Notes: generated by a model from the letters alone, not told the origin. DNA of 64,000 nucleotides from JACRBR01 sp964371355 (GCA_964371355.1 CAYJMG010000008.1:1-64000), one strand, 5' to 3'; positions 40,791 through 49,800 are shown, numbered from the stretch's first letter. A program made the numbers and translations.

Positions 40791-41018
40791 TCAGACTCCC
40801 ACCGCAGAGGTTCGTCGCCGGCGGAAGCGCTGGAGGGCAACCAGCGCCCAGAGCGACTCCACGACGCCAAACGGGATCGTCCCGGCGATGAATCCGTATG
40901 CCGCCGAGGCGGCGCATGCCATTGCGAACACCAGGACGAACCACGGCGACCGATCTTCGAGCCAATAGGTCGCGAACATGGATCCGACGGCCGTAAACCC
41001 GAACAGTGTGAGCGTCAT
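40791..41018 (-). CDS. small membrane protein downstream of thiD
   Basis: A 75-residue protein with two to three hydrophobic segments: MTLTLFGFTAVGSMFATYWLE split at residue 18, FVLVFAMACAASAAYGFIA and FGVVESLWALVALQRF. Short proteins with the pattern YxLEDRSPWF...YGFxAGTxPFGVVE are frequent in Chloroflexota-like and actinobacterial genomes, with no known function. Its ATG overlaps the thiD stop (ATGA). Confidence 0.75.
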   Translation of the reverse strand: MTLTLFGFTAVGSMFATYWLEDRSPWFVLVFAMACAASAAYGFIAGTIPFGVVESLWALVALQRFRRRRTSAVGV

Positions 41019-41872
41019 TTCAGCCGCACCCCCGGCCGGTACTTCGTGCCCGACGGCTGATAGTACCGGTAGAAGTGGTGCACCGGCCCGTGGCCTCCGC
41101 CGACGGCATACGCGTGCTGGATCGCCAGCGTCACGTACGACTTCGCTAGCGCGATGGCATCGCCCGGCGCCATCCCCTTCGCGAGTCCCGCCGCGATCGC
41201 CGAGGCGAACGTACATCCCGTCCCGTGCGTGCTCGTCGTGTCCACCCGGATCGACGTGAACTCCCGGTACGCCTGCCCGTCGTAGTACAGGTCCGTCGAA
41301 GAGCGCCTGTCGTCGAAGTGCCCGCCCTTCACCACCACCGACCGCGCCCCCATCTCCACGATCTGCGCTGCCGCCCCGCGCGCGTCATCCCACGTCGCGA
41401 TCCGCCGGTCCGTCAGGACCTCCGCCTCAGGCAAGTTAGGCGTCACGATCAGCGCTAGTGGCAGCAGCTCCCGTATCAGTGCCGAGACCGCATCGTCCTC
41501 CAGCAGCTTGTGCCCGCCCTTGGCGACCATGACCGGATCCACGACCAACGTCCTTATGCCGTGCGCCCGCACTCGGTCCGCAACCGTCCGGATGATGCCC
41601 GCGTTCGTTAGCATCCCCGTCTTGACCGCGTCTGCGCCGATGTCATCAAGCACAGCGTCGATCTGTTTTGCGACCAGCGCCTCCGGCATCGCAAGCCAGT
41701 CCGTCACCTCGCGCGTGTTCTGTGCCGTCACGGCCGTGATGGCCGACGTCCCATACACCCCGAACGCCGCGAACGTCTTCAGGTCGGCCTGGATCCCCGC
41801 CCCGCCACCCGAGTCGCTTCCCGCGATCGTAAGCGCCCGCGGAATGGCTGCCGTATCCTCACCGTTCGTCAT
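41015..41872 (-). CDS. thiD: HMP/HMP-phosphate kinase ThiD
   Basis: A 285-residue ribokinase-fold enzyme that phosphorylates hydroxymethylpyrimidine twice for thiamine synthesis. The substrate region GSDSGGGAGIQADLKTF, TAQNT, VDPVMVAKGG and the anion-hole motif DTTSTHGTGCTFASA, with its catalytic Asp/Cys area, are complete. ATG at 41872 follows AGGATGGC. It is the first gene after the TPP riboswitch. Confidence 0.95.
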   Translation of the reverse strand: MTNGEDTAAIPRALTIAGSDSGGGAGIQADLKTFAAFGVYGTSAITAVTAQNTREVTDWLAMPEALVAKQIDAVLDDIGADAVKTGMLTNAGIIRTVADRVRAHGIRTLVVDPVMVAKGGHKLLEDDAVSALIRELLPLALIVTPNLPEAEVLTDRRIATWDDARGAAAQIVEMGARSVVVKGGHFDDRRSSTDLYYDGQAYREFTSIRVDTTSTHGTGCTFASAIAAGLAKGMAPGDAIALAKSYVTLAIQHAYAVGGGHGPVHHFYRYYQPSGTKYRPGVRLK

Positions 41873-42018
41873 GCCATCCTCGTGGCGCTGGCCTGTTCGC
41901 CGCCTGGTACGCGCCAGACGCGCCAACGCTCGTACCGGCAGCGTGGGGCATTCGGCCCGCGCGCTGCCACACACCGGTAACGCCGTCGCCGCGAGGTAGG
42001 GAGGGGGAGCGCCGTCCG

Positions 42019-42106
42019 TTCCCTCCCTGCGCCGGCATTACCCGGTTCAGGTTCAGCGGTCGGTCGCCGCAGCGACCCTCTCAGCCGGCCAGGGCCAGCT
42101 CCCGCG
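42019..42106 (-). promoter_or_regulatory. TPP riboswitch (THI element)
   Basis: On the minus strand the conserved cores are present in order: CGGGAGCTGG, GGCTGAGAGGGT, then ACCTGAACCGGGTAATGCCGG and a closing GGGAGGG, with paired arms between them. This is the TPP-binding aptamer, placed 147 bases before thiD. It should shut down the thi operon when thiamine pyrophosphate is plentiful. Confidence 0.95.
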
Positions 42107-42166
42107 GAACGTCTGTCAGAATCAGCCTACGGTGCATTCGACGAGGCCGTCAAGCGCCACGATGGC

Positions 42167-42946
42167 TCACCTCGCTCCCAGCAACAACCCCCCGTCAACC
42201 GGCAGCACCACCCCCGTCACATACCGAGCCTCGTCCGAGACCAGGTACACCGATGCCCACGCGATGTCCCATGCCGTCCCTTCAACACCCAGCGCCGTCG
42301 ACCTGCGCCGCGCCTCCCGCACCTCGTCCGGCATCCCCGCAACCTGCACCATTGGCGTGAACACCGGCCCGGGCTCGATGCAGTTCACACGAATCCCGTC
42401 GCGGCCGTGGTCCGCCGCCAGCGCCCGCGTGAGCGCCTCCACCGCGCCCTTCGTCGTCGCGTACGCTGCCAATCCCCGTGGCCGCCACATCGCCACCGAC
42501 GAGATGTTCACGATCGCCCCGCCCCCGCTCTTCTTCATCGCCGGGATCGCCGCCTTCGCCGCCAGCATCATCCCCGTCACGTTCACGCGCATCATCCGCT
42601 CCCACAGCGCGTCGTCCATATCTAGGATCGTCCCCGCCTGCGCGCCGATGCCCACGTTGTTCTGCAGCACATCCAGCCGCCCCCACCGCCCCACCGCGGC
42701 CTCCACGGTCGCCCCGCACTGCGCCGCGTCCGCCACGTCTGCCTCGAAGGCCGCGCACGCGTCCCCCAACCCCTCCTCCTCCAGTTGCCGCGCGGTCTCC
42801 CTCGCCCGATCACCCACGCGGTCCACCAGCAGTACCTTCGCGCCCTCGCGCGCGAACAGGATCGCCGCCGCCCGCCCGTTGCCTATCCCATCCGTCTGCG
42901 ATCCCGCTCCGGTAACGATCGCTACCTTGCCGTCCAACCGCTTCAT
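42167..42946 (-). CDS. short-chain dehydrogenase/reductase
   Basis: A 259-residue classical SDR oxidoreductase. The cofactor motif reads VTGAGSQTDGIG, slightly extended from TGxxxGIG, followed by NNVG, the catalytic Ser in VNISSVA, and Tyr-x3-Lys (YATTK). PVFTPM and VLPVDGG close the fold. The substrate is unknown. It precedes the VOC gene's 3' end by 12 bases on the same strand, so the two may be co-transcribed. Confidence 0.92.
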   Translation of the reverse strand: MKRLDGKVAIVTGAGSQTDGIGNGRAAAILFAREGAKVLLVDRVGDRARETARQLEEEGLGDACAAFEADVADAAQCGATVEAAVGRWGRLDVLQNNVGIGAQAGTILDMDDALWERMMRVNVTGMMLAAKAAIPAMKKSGGGAIVNISSVAMWRPRGLAAYATTKGAVEALTRALAADHGRDGIRVNCIEPGPVFTPMVQVAGMPDEVREARRRSTALGVEGTAWDIAWASVYLVSDEARYVTGVVLPVDGGLLLGAR

Positions 42947-42958
42947 CGCGTCACTCCC

Positions 42959-43345
42959 TCATGGGACAAATCGCCCGCCCGTGAACTCGGTCCCCGCTTC
43001 CACGAAACAGATTGGGTTCCCCCACGGGTCCCGCGCATAGAATGATCGCTCGCCCCACGGCCGTACGGTGATCGTCTCGTCCAACCACGATGGCCCGGCC
43101 GCGCGCACGCGCTCCAGCGTCGCCTCAAGGTCGTCCACCGCGAAGTACACATGATCCGGGTTCGCCCGCAACTCGAGATCCCGCCCCTCCGGATCGACAC
43201 ACGCGAGGATCGTCCCGCCGCAGTCGAAGTAGTGCCGCCCACCCGAAATCCGCTCCCCCGCCAGACCCAGAACCGCCGAGTAGAACGCCGCCGCCCGATC
43301 GACGTCACCCACCGGCACGATCGCCCGAAAGAGCCGGACACTCAT
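42959..43345 (-). CDS. VOC/glyoxalase-family protein
   Basis: A 128-residue single-module vicinal oxygen chelate protein, with VPVGDVDRAAAFYSAVLG, the strand HVYFAVDDLEATL and the terminal FYARDPWGNPICFVE, the signature end of this superfamily. It could be a glyoxalase-like isomerase or a resistance-type binding protein; the metal ligands are not decisive. It is probably co-transcribed with the SDR gene downstream of it. Confidence 0.88.
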   Translation of the reverse strand: MSVRLFRAIVPVGDVDRAAAFYSAVLGLAGERISGGRHYFDCGGTILACVDPEGRDLELRANPDHVYFAVDDLEATLERVRAAGPSWLDETITVRPWGERSFYARDPWGNPICFVEAGTEFTGGRFVP

Positions 43346-43375
43346 GACGCTCCCGCATTCTCTCGCGATGCATCC

Positions 43376-44110
43376 TCAGTCCGAGGCCAACTCGCCTCGC
43401 GCGATGCGCCGCTCGTCTTCGCTTAGCTCCGCCTTTGCCAGCAGATCGGGCCGGCGCCGCGCCGTCCGGATGATGCCCTGCTGCCGCCTCCACTTTGCGA
43501 TCTCCGCGTGGTGCCCGGAGAGCAGGATCTCCGGTACTGCCATGTCGCGGAACATGGCCGGCCGCGTGTACTGCGGGTACTCCAGCAGCCCCTGTGTGTG
43601 CGATTCCTCCGCCAACGACAGCTCCGACCCCAGCACCCCGGGCTGGTGCCGCGCCACCGCGTCCACGACCACGATGGCCGCCGGCTCCCCGCCCGAGAGC
43701 ACGTAGTCGCCGATGCTGATCTCGTCGTCGCACAGGTGCTCTCGCACCCGCTCGTCCACCCCCTCATAGTGCCCGCAGATCAGTATCAACCGCGGCGTGG
43801 AAGCAAGCTCGGCCACCAGGTCGTGGTTCAGTAGCCGCCCCTGCGGCGTCAGCAGCACCACGCGGCCGCGCGGTTCCGCCATCCCCTGCACCGCCTCCAC
43901 GCACGCGAACAGCGGCTCGGGCTTCATCACCATCCCGGGCCCACCACCATATGCGTAGTCGTCGACGACGTGGTGCTTGTCCTCCGTGTAGTCGCGCGGA
44001 TTGTGCACCGCGATCTCCAGCGCTCCCGCCTCTCGCGCGCGGGCGATGATGCTCGCGTCGAACGGGCCCGCAAACATGTCCGGGAACAGGCTGACGACGT
44101 CGATCCTCAC
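43376..44110 (-). CDS. trmD: tRNA (guanine37-N1)-methyltransferase TrmD
   Basis: A 244-residue knotted methyltransferase that makes m1G37 in tRNA. MKPEP, YGGGPGMV, LICGHYEGVDERV and SIGDYVLSGGEPAA, the deep-knot motifs, are intact. GTG at 44110 begins VRIDVVSLFPDMF and overlaps the NUDIX stop (GTGA). It is unusual in not being flanked here by rimM, rpsP or rplS, its common neighbours. Confidence 0.95.
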   Translation of the reverse strand: MRIDVVSLFPDMFAGPFDASIIARAREAGALEIAVHNPRDYTEDKHHVVDDYAYGGGPGMVMKPEPLFACVEAVQGMAEPRGRVVLLTPQGRLLNHDLVAELASTPRLILICGHYEGVDERVREHLCDDEISIGDYVLSGGEPAAIVVVDAVARHQPGVLGSELSLAEESHTQGLLEYPQYTRPAMFRDMAVPEILLSGHHAEIAKWRRQQGIIRTARRRPDLLAKAELSEDERRIARGELASD

Positions 44111-44631
44111 ACGCCGCCCAGCTTTCCGGCGACGAACTCTCGCAGAGCCTGCTCCGTCGTGGCGAACGCCAGCTCCTCCCACGGGATCTCGTCGACTCCG
44201 TACCAGCGCACGGCCATCGATTCAAAGTCGCCCACGAATGCCTCTCCCGCCGCGCTGTTTCCCCGATACACGACCAGTACGATGCCCACCTCGGGGCGGG
44301 CGTACACGCCGTGCAGTTCCGTCAGCGTCACCTCCAGGCCCACTTCTTCCTTCGTCTCCCGCACCGCGCCGGCGGCCGGCGCCTCACCCACCTCCAGGAA
44401 CCCGCCCGGAAAGGTCCAGAATCCGCGCCTCGGCTCAATTGCCCGCTGTTGCAGCAGCACACGGCCGTCCCGTTCCACGATGACGGCGACCACGACCCGT
44501 GGGTTCATGTAGTGCACGAAGCCGCACCCCTCACACTGGAGGCGCTGCCTCTCCTCCCGCTCGACGTAACGTTCGACGAGGTACTGCCCGCAGAGCTGGC
44601 AGAAGCGCGGCGTGGGTAGTCGTTCAGGCAT
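44107..44631 (-). CDS. NUDIX hydrolase with zinc ribbon
   Basis: A 174-residue protein. A zinc ribbon of two CxxC pairs (FCQLCGQ and CEGCGF) comes first, then a NUDIX fold with the box GGFLEVGEAPAAGAVRETKEEVG, complete for Mg-dependent diphosphate hydrolysis. NudC-like NADH pyrophosphatases share the ribbon-plus-NUDIX layout, but the NAD-specific SQPWPFP motif is absent. The substrate may be an ADP-ribose- or NAD-like compound. It is translationally coupled to trmD. Confidence 0.9.
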   Translation of the reverse strand: MPERLPTPRFCQLCGQYLVERYVEREERQRLQCEGCGFVHYMNPRVVVAVIVERDGRVLLQQRAIEPRRGFWTFPGGFLEVGEAPAAGAVRETKEEVGLEVTLTELHGVYARPEVGIVLVVYRGNSAAGEAFVGDFESMAVRWYGVDEIPWEELAFATTEQALREFVAGKLGGV

Positions 44632-44787
44632 GGCGTTGACATGATCGCCGCAAGAGCCGCTTATTCGCTACCGAATAGCTTGACTGTAAGTCGGAGCCCG
44701 CCATAAGATCGCACCCATCCGCGGATCGGCGCGGCCTAGGCGGCGGCTCCGCGCTCCCCACACTTTCTGTCTCAAGGAGGAACAACG

Positions 44788-45087
44788 GTGGCATTCGAAG
44801 ATAAGTCGTTGACTTGTCGCGACTGCGCGGGCACATTCGTGTTCACGGCGGGAGAACAAGGCTTCTACCTCGAGAAAGGACTCCTCAACGAACCCCAACG
44901 CTGCGCGTCCTGCCGCGCCGTCCGCCGGCGCGACCGCACCGCACCTACGAACGGGCGCGAAACCTCGACCGTCACCTGCGCCGAGTGCGGCGCTGAGGCG
45001 ACGGTCCCCTTCGTCCCGCGCTACGAACGTCCCGTCTACTGCAGCAGCTGCTTCGAAGCGGCGCGTACCGCCGTCGCAGCCAGCTAA
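44788..45087 (+). CDS. CxxC-x17-CxxC zinc-ribbon protein
   Basis: A 99-residue protein with two zinc ribbons. The first has LTCRDCAGTFVFTAGEQGFY and CASCRAVRR; the second has VTCAECGAEATVPF and VYCSSCFE. This arrangement is the widespread CxxC-x17-CxxC family, common in Chloroflexota and Gram-positives, with no settled function. AGGAGG lies upstream of the GTG start at 44788. The gene is followed by a strong hairpin. Confidence 0.88.
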   Translation: MAFEDKSLTCRDCAGTFVFTAGEQGFYLEKGLLNEPQRCASCRAVRRRDRTAPTNGRETSTVTCAECGAEATVPFVPRYERPVYCSSCFEAARTAVAAS

Positions 45088-45112
45088 AAGCGCGTGGCCG
45101 TGGCCAAGGAGC

Positions 45113-45143
45113 GGAGCTGCCCGCCGGCGGGACGGGCAGTTCC
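45113..45143. terminator. hairpin between convergent zinc-ribbon and moaE genes
   Basis: GGAGCTGCCCG pairs with CGGGCAGTTCC (11 bp with one G-U) around a 9-base loop. On the plus strand TTCTCCC follows. It lies midway between two convergent stops, so it could end both transcripts. Confidence 0.55.
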
Positions 45144-45155
45144 TTCTCCCGGGAC

Positions 45156-45608
45156 TTAGCTGTCCCCCGTCCCGTGTCCGCTGTCTGCCACTTCGGGCAT
45201 GTGCCCTTCGATCCACTCCTCGCCGCCCTCGAACACTTCCTTCTTCCACACCGGCACGATCTGCTTGATTCGGTCGACCGCATAGTGGCACGCATCGAAG
45301 GCCTCCTTCCGGTGCCCCGATGACACTGCCACGAGCAGGCTGGCCTCACCGATCTCGAGCCGCCCCGTCCGGTGCAGGATGCCAACGCCGGTCACCGGGA
45401 ACCTCGCCCGGATCTCGTCGGCCACCTCGCGCATCTTCTTGATTGCCATCTCCGGGTACGCGTCGTATTCGAGCCAGAGCACCCTCCGGCCCAGGTTCTC
45501 GTTTCGCGCCACACCGTAGAACAGGACCATGGCCCCGCTCTCGTCGCGGCGCACCGACTCCACCAGCGGTCCCGGGTCCAGCGGCTCCGGCGTTATCTCG
45601 AACATCAT
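45156..45608 (-). CDS. moaE: molybdopterin synthase catalytic subunit MoaE
   Basis: A 150-residue enzyme that transfers sulfur from MoaD to precursor Z, making molybdopterin. The motif GAMVLFYGVARNENLGRRV, LEYDAYPEMA and the late VPVWKKEVFEGGEEW with the catalytic Lys are typical. The start overlaps the moaD stop (ATGA), and two tandem ATGs are possible (45608 or 45605). Confidence 0.95.
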   Translation of the reverse strand: MMFEITPEPLDPGPLVESVRRDESGAMVLFYGVARNENLGRRVLWLEYDAYPEMAIKKMREVADEIRARFPVTGVGILHRTGRLEIGEASLLVAVSSGHRKEAFDACHYAVDRIKQIVPVWKKEVFEGGEEWIEGHMPEVADSGHGTGDS

Positions 45609-45850
45609 CCCCCGCTCACCGGCGGGATCAGAGCGACCTTGTCGCCCTCCCGCAGCACGTAGTCGCCCGTGACGTACTCCTCGCCCACTGCGCAGACCAG
45701 TGTGGGCAGATGGTCGCGCATCCCCGGGTACGCGCCCGCGAGTTGCTCCTGCAGCGCGCGCACCGTGGAGCCGTCGGGGGCTTCGACATCCAGCTTGCGC
45801 TCACCCAGCACCTGCTTCAGCCCGGCGAACGCGATCACGACGACTTTCAT
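45605..45850 (-). CDS. moaD: molybdopterin synthase sulfur carrier MoaD
   Basis: An 81-residue ubiquitin-like sulfur carrier ending in VSGG, the free Gly-Gly that is thiocarboxylated. AFAGLKQVLGERKLDV and VREGDKVALIPP-type strands define the MoaD fold. The ATG at 45850 begins the fold; upstream open frame is not conserved. It is followed by moaE with coupled translation. moaA, moaB and moaC are not in this window. Confidence 0.93.
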   Translation of the reverse strand: MKVVVIAFAGLKQVLGERKLDVEAPDGSTVRALQEQLAGAYPGMRDHLPTLVCAVGEEYVTGDYVLREGDKVALIPPVSGG

Positions 45851-45909
45851 TGGCGACAGTGTATCCAGCCTCCGAGTCTCGCGGCGGCCATGGCGCCCGA
45901 CCCCGACGG

Positions 45910-47484
45910 TCATGGCAGCCGAAAGTCGATGCCGCCCATGTCCGCGGCGCACATCCGGCGGTCGTCGATAGGCTCACCGTCCAGGAACGCCTCCACCAGG
46001 GACATCGCGCAAGCGTGTTCGACCTGGAAGAGGGCGCCGTGGCCGGTGGCGGGCAGCTCGACAAAGACGCTGTTGGGGAGCGACTCGGCCGCGAGGCGGC
46101 CCCAGGCCGAAGGTGTGATCGGATCGAACTCGCCAGCGAGAATCAGCGCCGGGAGATCGCTCCGGACGGCCGCGTCTTCCTTGGGGCCCAGCGCGTCCAC
46201 CCCCCACCTCTCGCATAATGCGCGTTCCTCGCTGAGGTCTTCCGCGGTGAAGGCGTAGCCCGCCTCTATGAGTTCCGGCTCTAGCTCTCTTTGCGTCGCC
46301 TCGACGGCGTCTTCTGTGAGGAATGGCACCTCCTCAGCGCACAGCGTGCTCTGCCGCATGGCGATTGCATCCCTGGGCTGCTTGCCGTACTGGTAGGAAA
46401 CCGTCGATTGGAGTAGGGAGTAGTCGCCCTGCTCTACGACGTGCACGAGGTAGGGCAACTCGGCCACGCGCTCGGTACTGTACAGGTACTGGAACACGGC
46501 GGAGAGGAATCGCCCGCCGTTCAGTTCGACCATGCGGGTTTCGCCGCTCTCCGGATCGAGGTAGGACACCGGCAGCGGGTCGTCATCGGCGGCGCGTTCG
46601 AGGGCGAACAGCCTCTCCTCGAGGTCGGGGTAGGCAGCGTCGCAATCCGGATCCGCGCGGCACTGTTCGAAGATCCGCTCAAGCGAATGCTGGAGATTCA
46701 GCGCTGGTTGTGAGTAGAGATCGGCCTGCGGCGGGTCGGTCGAATCGAGGATGACCCGTTCGATGCCTGCGGGCTGCTCTCGCATCATGGTGAGCGCCAC
46801 GCGCGTCCCGTACGAGACGCCGTACAGACTGTAGCGCTCGAATCCGAGGCCGCGCACGAGGTCAGCGCCGTCGGCGGCGATAGTCTGTGAGTTGTACGCG
46901 TTGAGATCCGTGCCCTCCTCCGTGATCCGGTCGCGGCACTCGAACAACGTGGCTTCGCCCTGGCGGCGAAGCGCTTCACGCTCCTGCTCGTTGTTGGGGG
47001 GAGGCTGTTGGAACAGCGCGCCGTAGGCGAGGCATGACATGTCGGGCTCCGACAGACCCGTCCCGCGGTAGTCGAAGAAGACGAGGTCATGCCGCGACTG
47101 AAGCGGGCGTGCGAACGGCGTCGAGAACCACTGCATCGTCCCTTCGAGCGTCGAGCCACCAGGCCCTCCATCGAGAAACAGGATCGGCTCCAGTGGCTCG
47201 GCAGCGTCGGTCTTCAGCACCGCGAACGCGAGCCGGACGGCGCGGCCCTCCGGCCGCGACCGGTCCTCCGGCACGACCGCATAGCCGCACCGGACCCGCG
47301 CCGGGTCCTGCCCCGGTGGCGGATCGAACTGGCAGGCAGCGTCCTCGATCTGCACGGCAGCCGGTGCTGGCGTCTGGGGGCGCGGTGCTGTCGCTACCGG
47401 CTCCGGATCGTCACGGCCCGCGCAAGCGATGATCACGCTGCCAGCGACAATGAGGGCGAGGGACAGGAGCCGCGGGGAGATCAT
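45910..47484 (-). CDS. alpha/beta-hydrolase lipoprotein, tripeptidyl-aminopeptidase-like
   Basis: A 524-residue exported lipoprotein (signal LALIVAGSVIIAC, lipobox Cys21). The hydrolase has the oxyanion motif FLDGGPGGS, the nucleophile elbow YGVSYGTR, a late Asp in AGEFDPITP and His in ATGHGALF, the S33 (TAP/prolyl-aminopeptidase) arrangement. A helical cap occurs at about 240-340. The frame stays open far upstream of 47484 only because it is antisense to the ComF gene; the ATG before the signal peptide is the true start. It likely trims peptides outside the cell. Confidence 0.9.
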   Translation of the reverse strand: MISPRLLSLALIVAGSVIIACAGRDDPEPVATAPRPQTPAPAAVQIEDAACQFDPPPGQDPARVRCGYAVVPEDRSRPEGRAVRLAFAVLKTDAAEPLEPILFLDGGPGGSTLEGTMQWFSTPFARPLQSRHDLVFFDYRGTGLSEPDMSCLAYGALFQQPPPNNEQEREALRRQGEATLFECRDRITEEGTDLNAYNSQTIAADGADLVRGLGFERYSLYGVSYGTRVALTMMREQPAGIERVILDSTDPPQADLYSQPALNLQHSLERIFEQCRADPDCDAAYPDLEERLFALERAADDDPLPVSYLDPESGETRMVELNGGRFLSAVFQYLYSTERVAELPYLVHVVEQGDYSLLQSTVSYQYGKQPRDAIAMRQSTLCAEEVPFLTEDAVEATQRELEPELIEAGYAFTAEDLSEERALCERWGVDALGPKEDAAVRSDLPALILAGEFDPITPSAWGRLAAESLPNSVFVELPATGHGALFQVEHACAMSLVEAFLDGEPIDDRRMCAADMGGIDFRLP

Positions 47485-47547
47485 TTGACATCGCCAGTCT
47501 ATCCGGCGTTCCCTCCGGTCGCCGCTGCTCCGTATACTCGCGCCACG

Positions 47548-48240
47548 ATGGTCGCCCTGCTCACACGCGCGTCGCGCCTGGCCCTCGACCTCCTGTTCCC
47601 GCCCCAATGCGCGGTCTGCCGCGCCGGTGGCGCCGTCGTCTGCCATCTCTGCATCGCGGGCCTGCCACTGGCGGAACCGCCTCGGTGCGAGCGCTGCTGG
47701 GACGACCTGCGCTCCGGGTCGCGCTGCGACCGGTGCGCGACGGCTCCGCCGGCATTCACCAGCGTGCGCTCGCCCTACGTCCACGCAGATGCCGCCCGCG
47801 ACCTCGTGCACCTCCTGAAGTACGACGGCCTGACGTCCCTGGGTACGCCCATGGCGGACCTGATGCTCGACCTGGTGGGCAGCGTGCCGGCTGGCCTGAT
47901 CGTGCCTGTCCCGCTGCACGCCAGCCGTCAGCGCTCTCGTGGCTACAACCAGGCAGCACTCCTCGCCTCGCACCTCGCCAGCGAGACCGGCCGGCCGTGC
48001 GATCCTCGGGCCGTCCGCCGTATTCACGCGACGAAGCCACTCGCCCAGTCGATGAGCCGCGAAGAGCGCGCCGCCATCGTCGCAGGAGCCTTTCGCGCCG
48101 ATCCGGCTCGCGTCGCGGGTCGCGCCGTCCTCCTCGTCGACGACGTGGTCACGACTGGCGCCACGCTCGATGCCTGTGGCCGCGCCCTGCTCGATGCGGG
48201 CGCCCGCCGCGTCGATGCAGTCACGTTCGTGCATGCGTGA
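47548..48240 (+). CDS. comF: ComF-family phosphoribosyltransferase-like protein
   Basis: A 230-residue protein. The N-terminal double zinc finger (CAVCRAGGAVVCHLC and CERCWDD..CDRC) is followed by a type I phosphoribosyltransferase domain with LIVPVPLH, RGYNQAALLA and the PRPP loop VLLVDDVVTTGATL. ComF proteins are linked to DNA uptake and are also found in non-competent bacteria. ATG at 47548 opens the conserved region. It is divergent from the hydrolase. Confidence 0.92.
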   Translation: MVALLTRASRLALDLLFPPQCAVCRAGGAVVCHLCIAGLPLAEPPRCERCWDDLRSGSRCDRCATAPPAFTSVRSPYVHADAARDLVHLLKYDGLTSLGTPMADLMLDLVGSVPAGLIVPVPLHASRQRSRGYNQAALLASHLASETGRPCDPRAVRRIHATKPLAQSMSREERAAIVAGAFRADPARVAGRAVLLVDDVVTTGATLDACGRALLDAGARRVDAVTFVHA

Positions 48241-48333
48241 TGTGCGGCTCGGCGAGCCCCGCCTCGTTGTTTCGGGCGAGGGTATAGTTCTCTCACGTCC
48301 ACGCTGGGACGTCCTTCGAGAAGGAGCGCACGT

Positions 48334-49686
48334 ATGCTCGGTGAGCCAGAGGTCCGTCGCATCGTCGAAACCGTCCTCAACGCCAGCCGCGCCGACCAGA
48401 CCGAAGTCGAGGTCTTCTCGAACAACTCCGCCCTGACGCGCTTCGCCAACAACTACATCCACCAGAACGTCGAGCACACCGACGTCGATGTCCGCGTGCG
48501 CGCCGTCATCGGCCAGAAGATCGGCATCGCCTCCTCCAACGAGATCTCGCCCGACGCCCTCGCCGGGCTCGCCGGTCGCGCTGTCGAACTTGCGCAGCAT
48601 CAGCGCGAGAACGAGGACTTCCGCTCGCTCCCCCGTCCCCAGCCCATCGGCAAGGTGGACAGCTTCGTCGAGGCCACGGCCCGCTGTGGCCCCGAGGAAC
48701 GCGCCGCCGCGGTCGCCGAGGTCTGTGACGCGTCGTCGCGCGCGGGCCTCACCGCCGCCGGCGCCTTTCACACCACCGCCCAGGAGCTTGCGCTCGCGAA
48801 CTCGCTGGGCATCTTCGCCTACAACACCGAGACGCAGGCCGACATCAACACCGTCGTCATGTCCGGTACCTCGTCGGGCTACGCGGCCCGCGTCAGCAAG
48901 GACGCCGGCGACATCGACGGTGATGCCGTCGCCCGCGAGGCCGTCGATGCGGCGCTACGCGGGGTCGAGCCGCGCACCGTCGAGCCCGGCGAGTACGAGG
49001 TCATCCTGGCGCCCTACGCGGTCTGCGACATGCTCGACTTCCTCTCCTACCTTTCTTTCGGTGCGCTGGCCTTCATGGAAAAGCGGAGCTTCATGTCCGG
49101 GCGACTGGGCGAGCGCGTGATGGGTGAGAACGTCAGTATCTGGGACGACGGCCTGGACGAACGCGGCTTGCCTTCGCCGTTCGACTACGAAGGCGTCCCC
49201 AAGCAGCGCGTCAACTTCATCGAGGCCGGCGTCGCGAAGAACGTCTGTTGGGACACCTATTACGCGACCAAAGCGGGCCCCGACCACTTTTCGACCGGCC
49301 ACGCACTCCCCGCGGGCGCGACCATCGGCCCGCTGCCGCTGCACCTGTTCATGGCCCCGGGCGACGCGGCCGTTGACGACATGGTGAAGAGCACGAAGCG
49401 CGGCATCTTCGTCTCGCGGTTCTGGTACACGCGCACGGTCCACCCGCTGAACGTCGTGACGACCGGCATGACCCGCGACGGTACGTTCCTCATCGAGGAC
49501 GGCAAGATCGCCGGGCCCGTCCGCGATCTGCGTTTCACGCAGGGCTACGTTGAAGCCCTCAACAACGTGGACGCCGTCGGCCGCGACCTCATGCTCGTGC
49601 TGGGAGACTTCGGGGGCGGGGCACGGCTGGTGCCGGCGCTGAAGATCGCGAAGTGGAACTTCACCGGGGTGAAGGAAGCGCCGTAG
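48334..49686 (+). CDS. TldE/PmbA-family metalloprotease subunit
   Basis: A 450-residue protein of the TldD/PmbA family, on the PmbA (TldE) side because the zinc motif HExxxH of TldD is absent. Family markers are VEVFSNNSALTRFANNYIHQN, GTSSGYAA, YEVILAPYAVCDMLDFLS and the C-terminal GYVEALNNVDAVGRDL. TldD and TldE form a heterodimer that trims peptides; the TldD partner is not in this window. The ATG follows GAAGGAGCG. Its upstream region is convergent-free and likely holds the promoter. Confidence 0.92.
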   Translation: MLGEPEVRRIVETVLNASRADQTEVEVFSNNSALTRFANNYIHQNVEHTDVDVRVRAVIGQKIGIASSNEISPDALAGLAGRAVELAQHQRENEDFRSLPRPQPIGKVDSFVEATARCGPEERAAAVAEVCDASSRAGLTAAGAFHTTAQELALANSLGIFAYNTETQADINTVVMSGTSSGYAARVSKDAGDIDGDAVAREAVDAALRGVEPRTVEPGEYEVILAPYAVCDMLDFLSYLSFGALAFMEKRSFMSGRLGERVMGENVSIWDDGLDERGLPSPFDYEGVPKQRVNFIEAGVAKNVCWDTYYATKAGPDHFSTGHALPAGATIGPLPLHLFMAPGDAAVDDMVKSTKRGIFVSRFWYTRTVHPLNVVTTGMTRDGTFLIEDGKIAGPVRDLRFTQGYVEALNNVDAVGRDLMLVLGDFGGGARLVPALKIAKWNFTGVKEAP

Positions 49687-49719
49687 CGTGTCGGCGCGGC
49701 GCACGCCGGCTCCCGCGCG

Positions 49720-49739
49720 CGACATTGCTCGGCAGTTTT
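49720..49739. repeat. 20-base direct repeat, copy 1
   Basis: CGACATTGCTCGGCAGTTTT is identical in copy 2 at 49801. In one minus-strand frame it reads ENCRAMS, a phrase that recurs in spurious translations of dispersed repeats. Confidence 0.75.
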
Positions 49740-49800
49740 CGGTCATGGAGGCGCGGCCTGTCTCCTGCGGCGACTCTGGTCGAGGGGCGGCCGTGCCACC

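Noticed and set aside
41873..42018. Possible N-terminal extension of ThiD
   Set aside because: It would run into the TPP riboswitch zone; ATG at 41872 has a ribosome site and precedes the conserved fold.
47485..48771. Upstream extension of the hydrolase lipoprotein frame to 953 codons
   Set aside because: The added part is antisense to the ComF gene and lies before a signal peptide; the ATG at 47484 is the sensible start.
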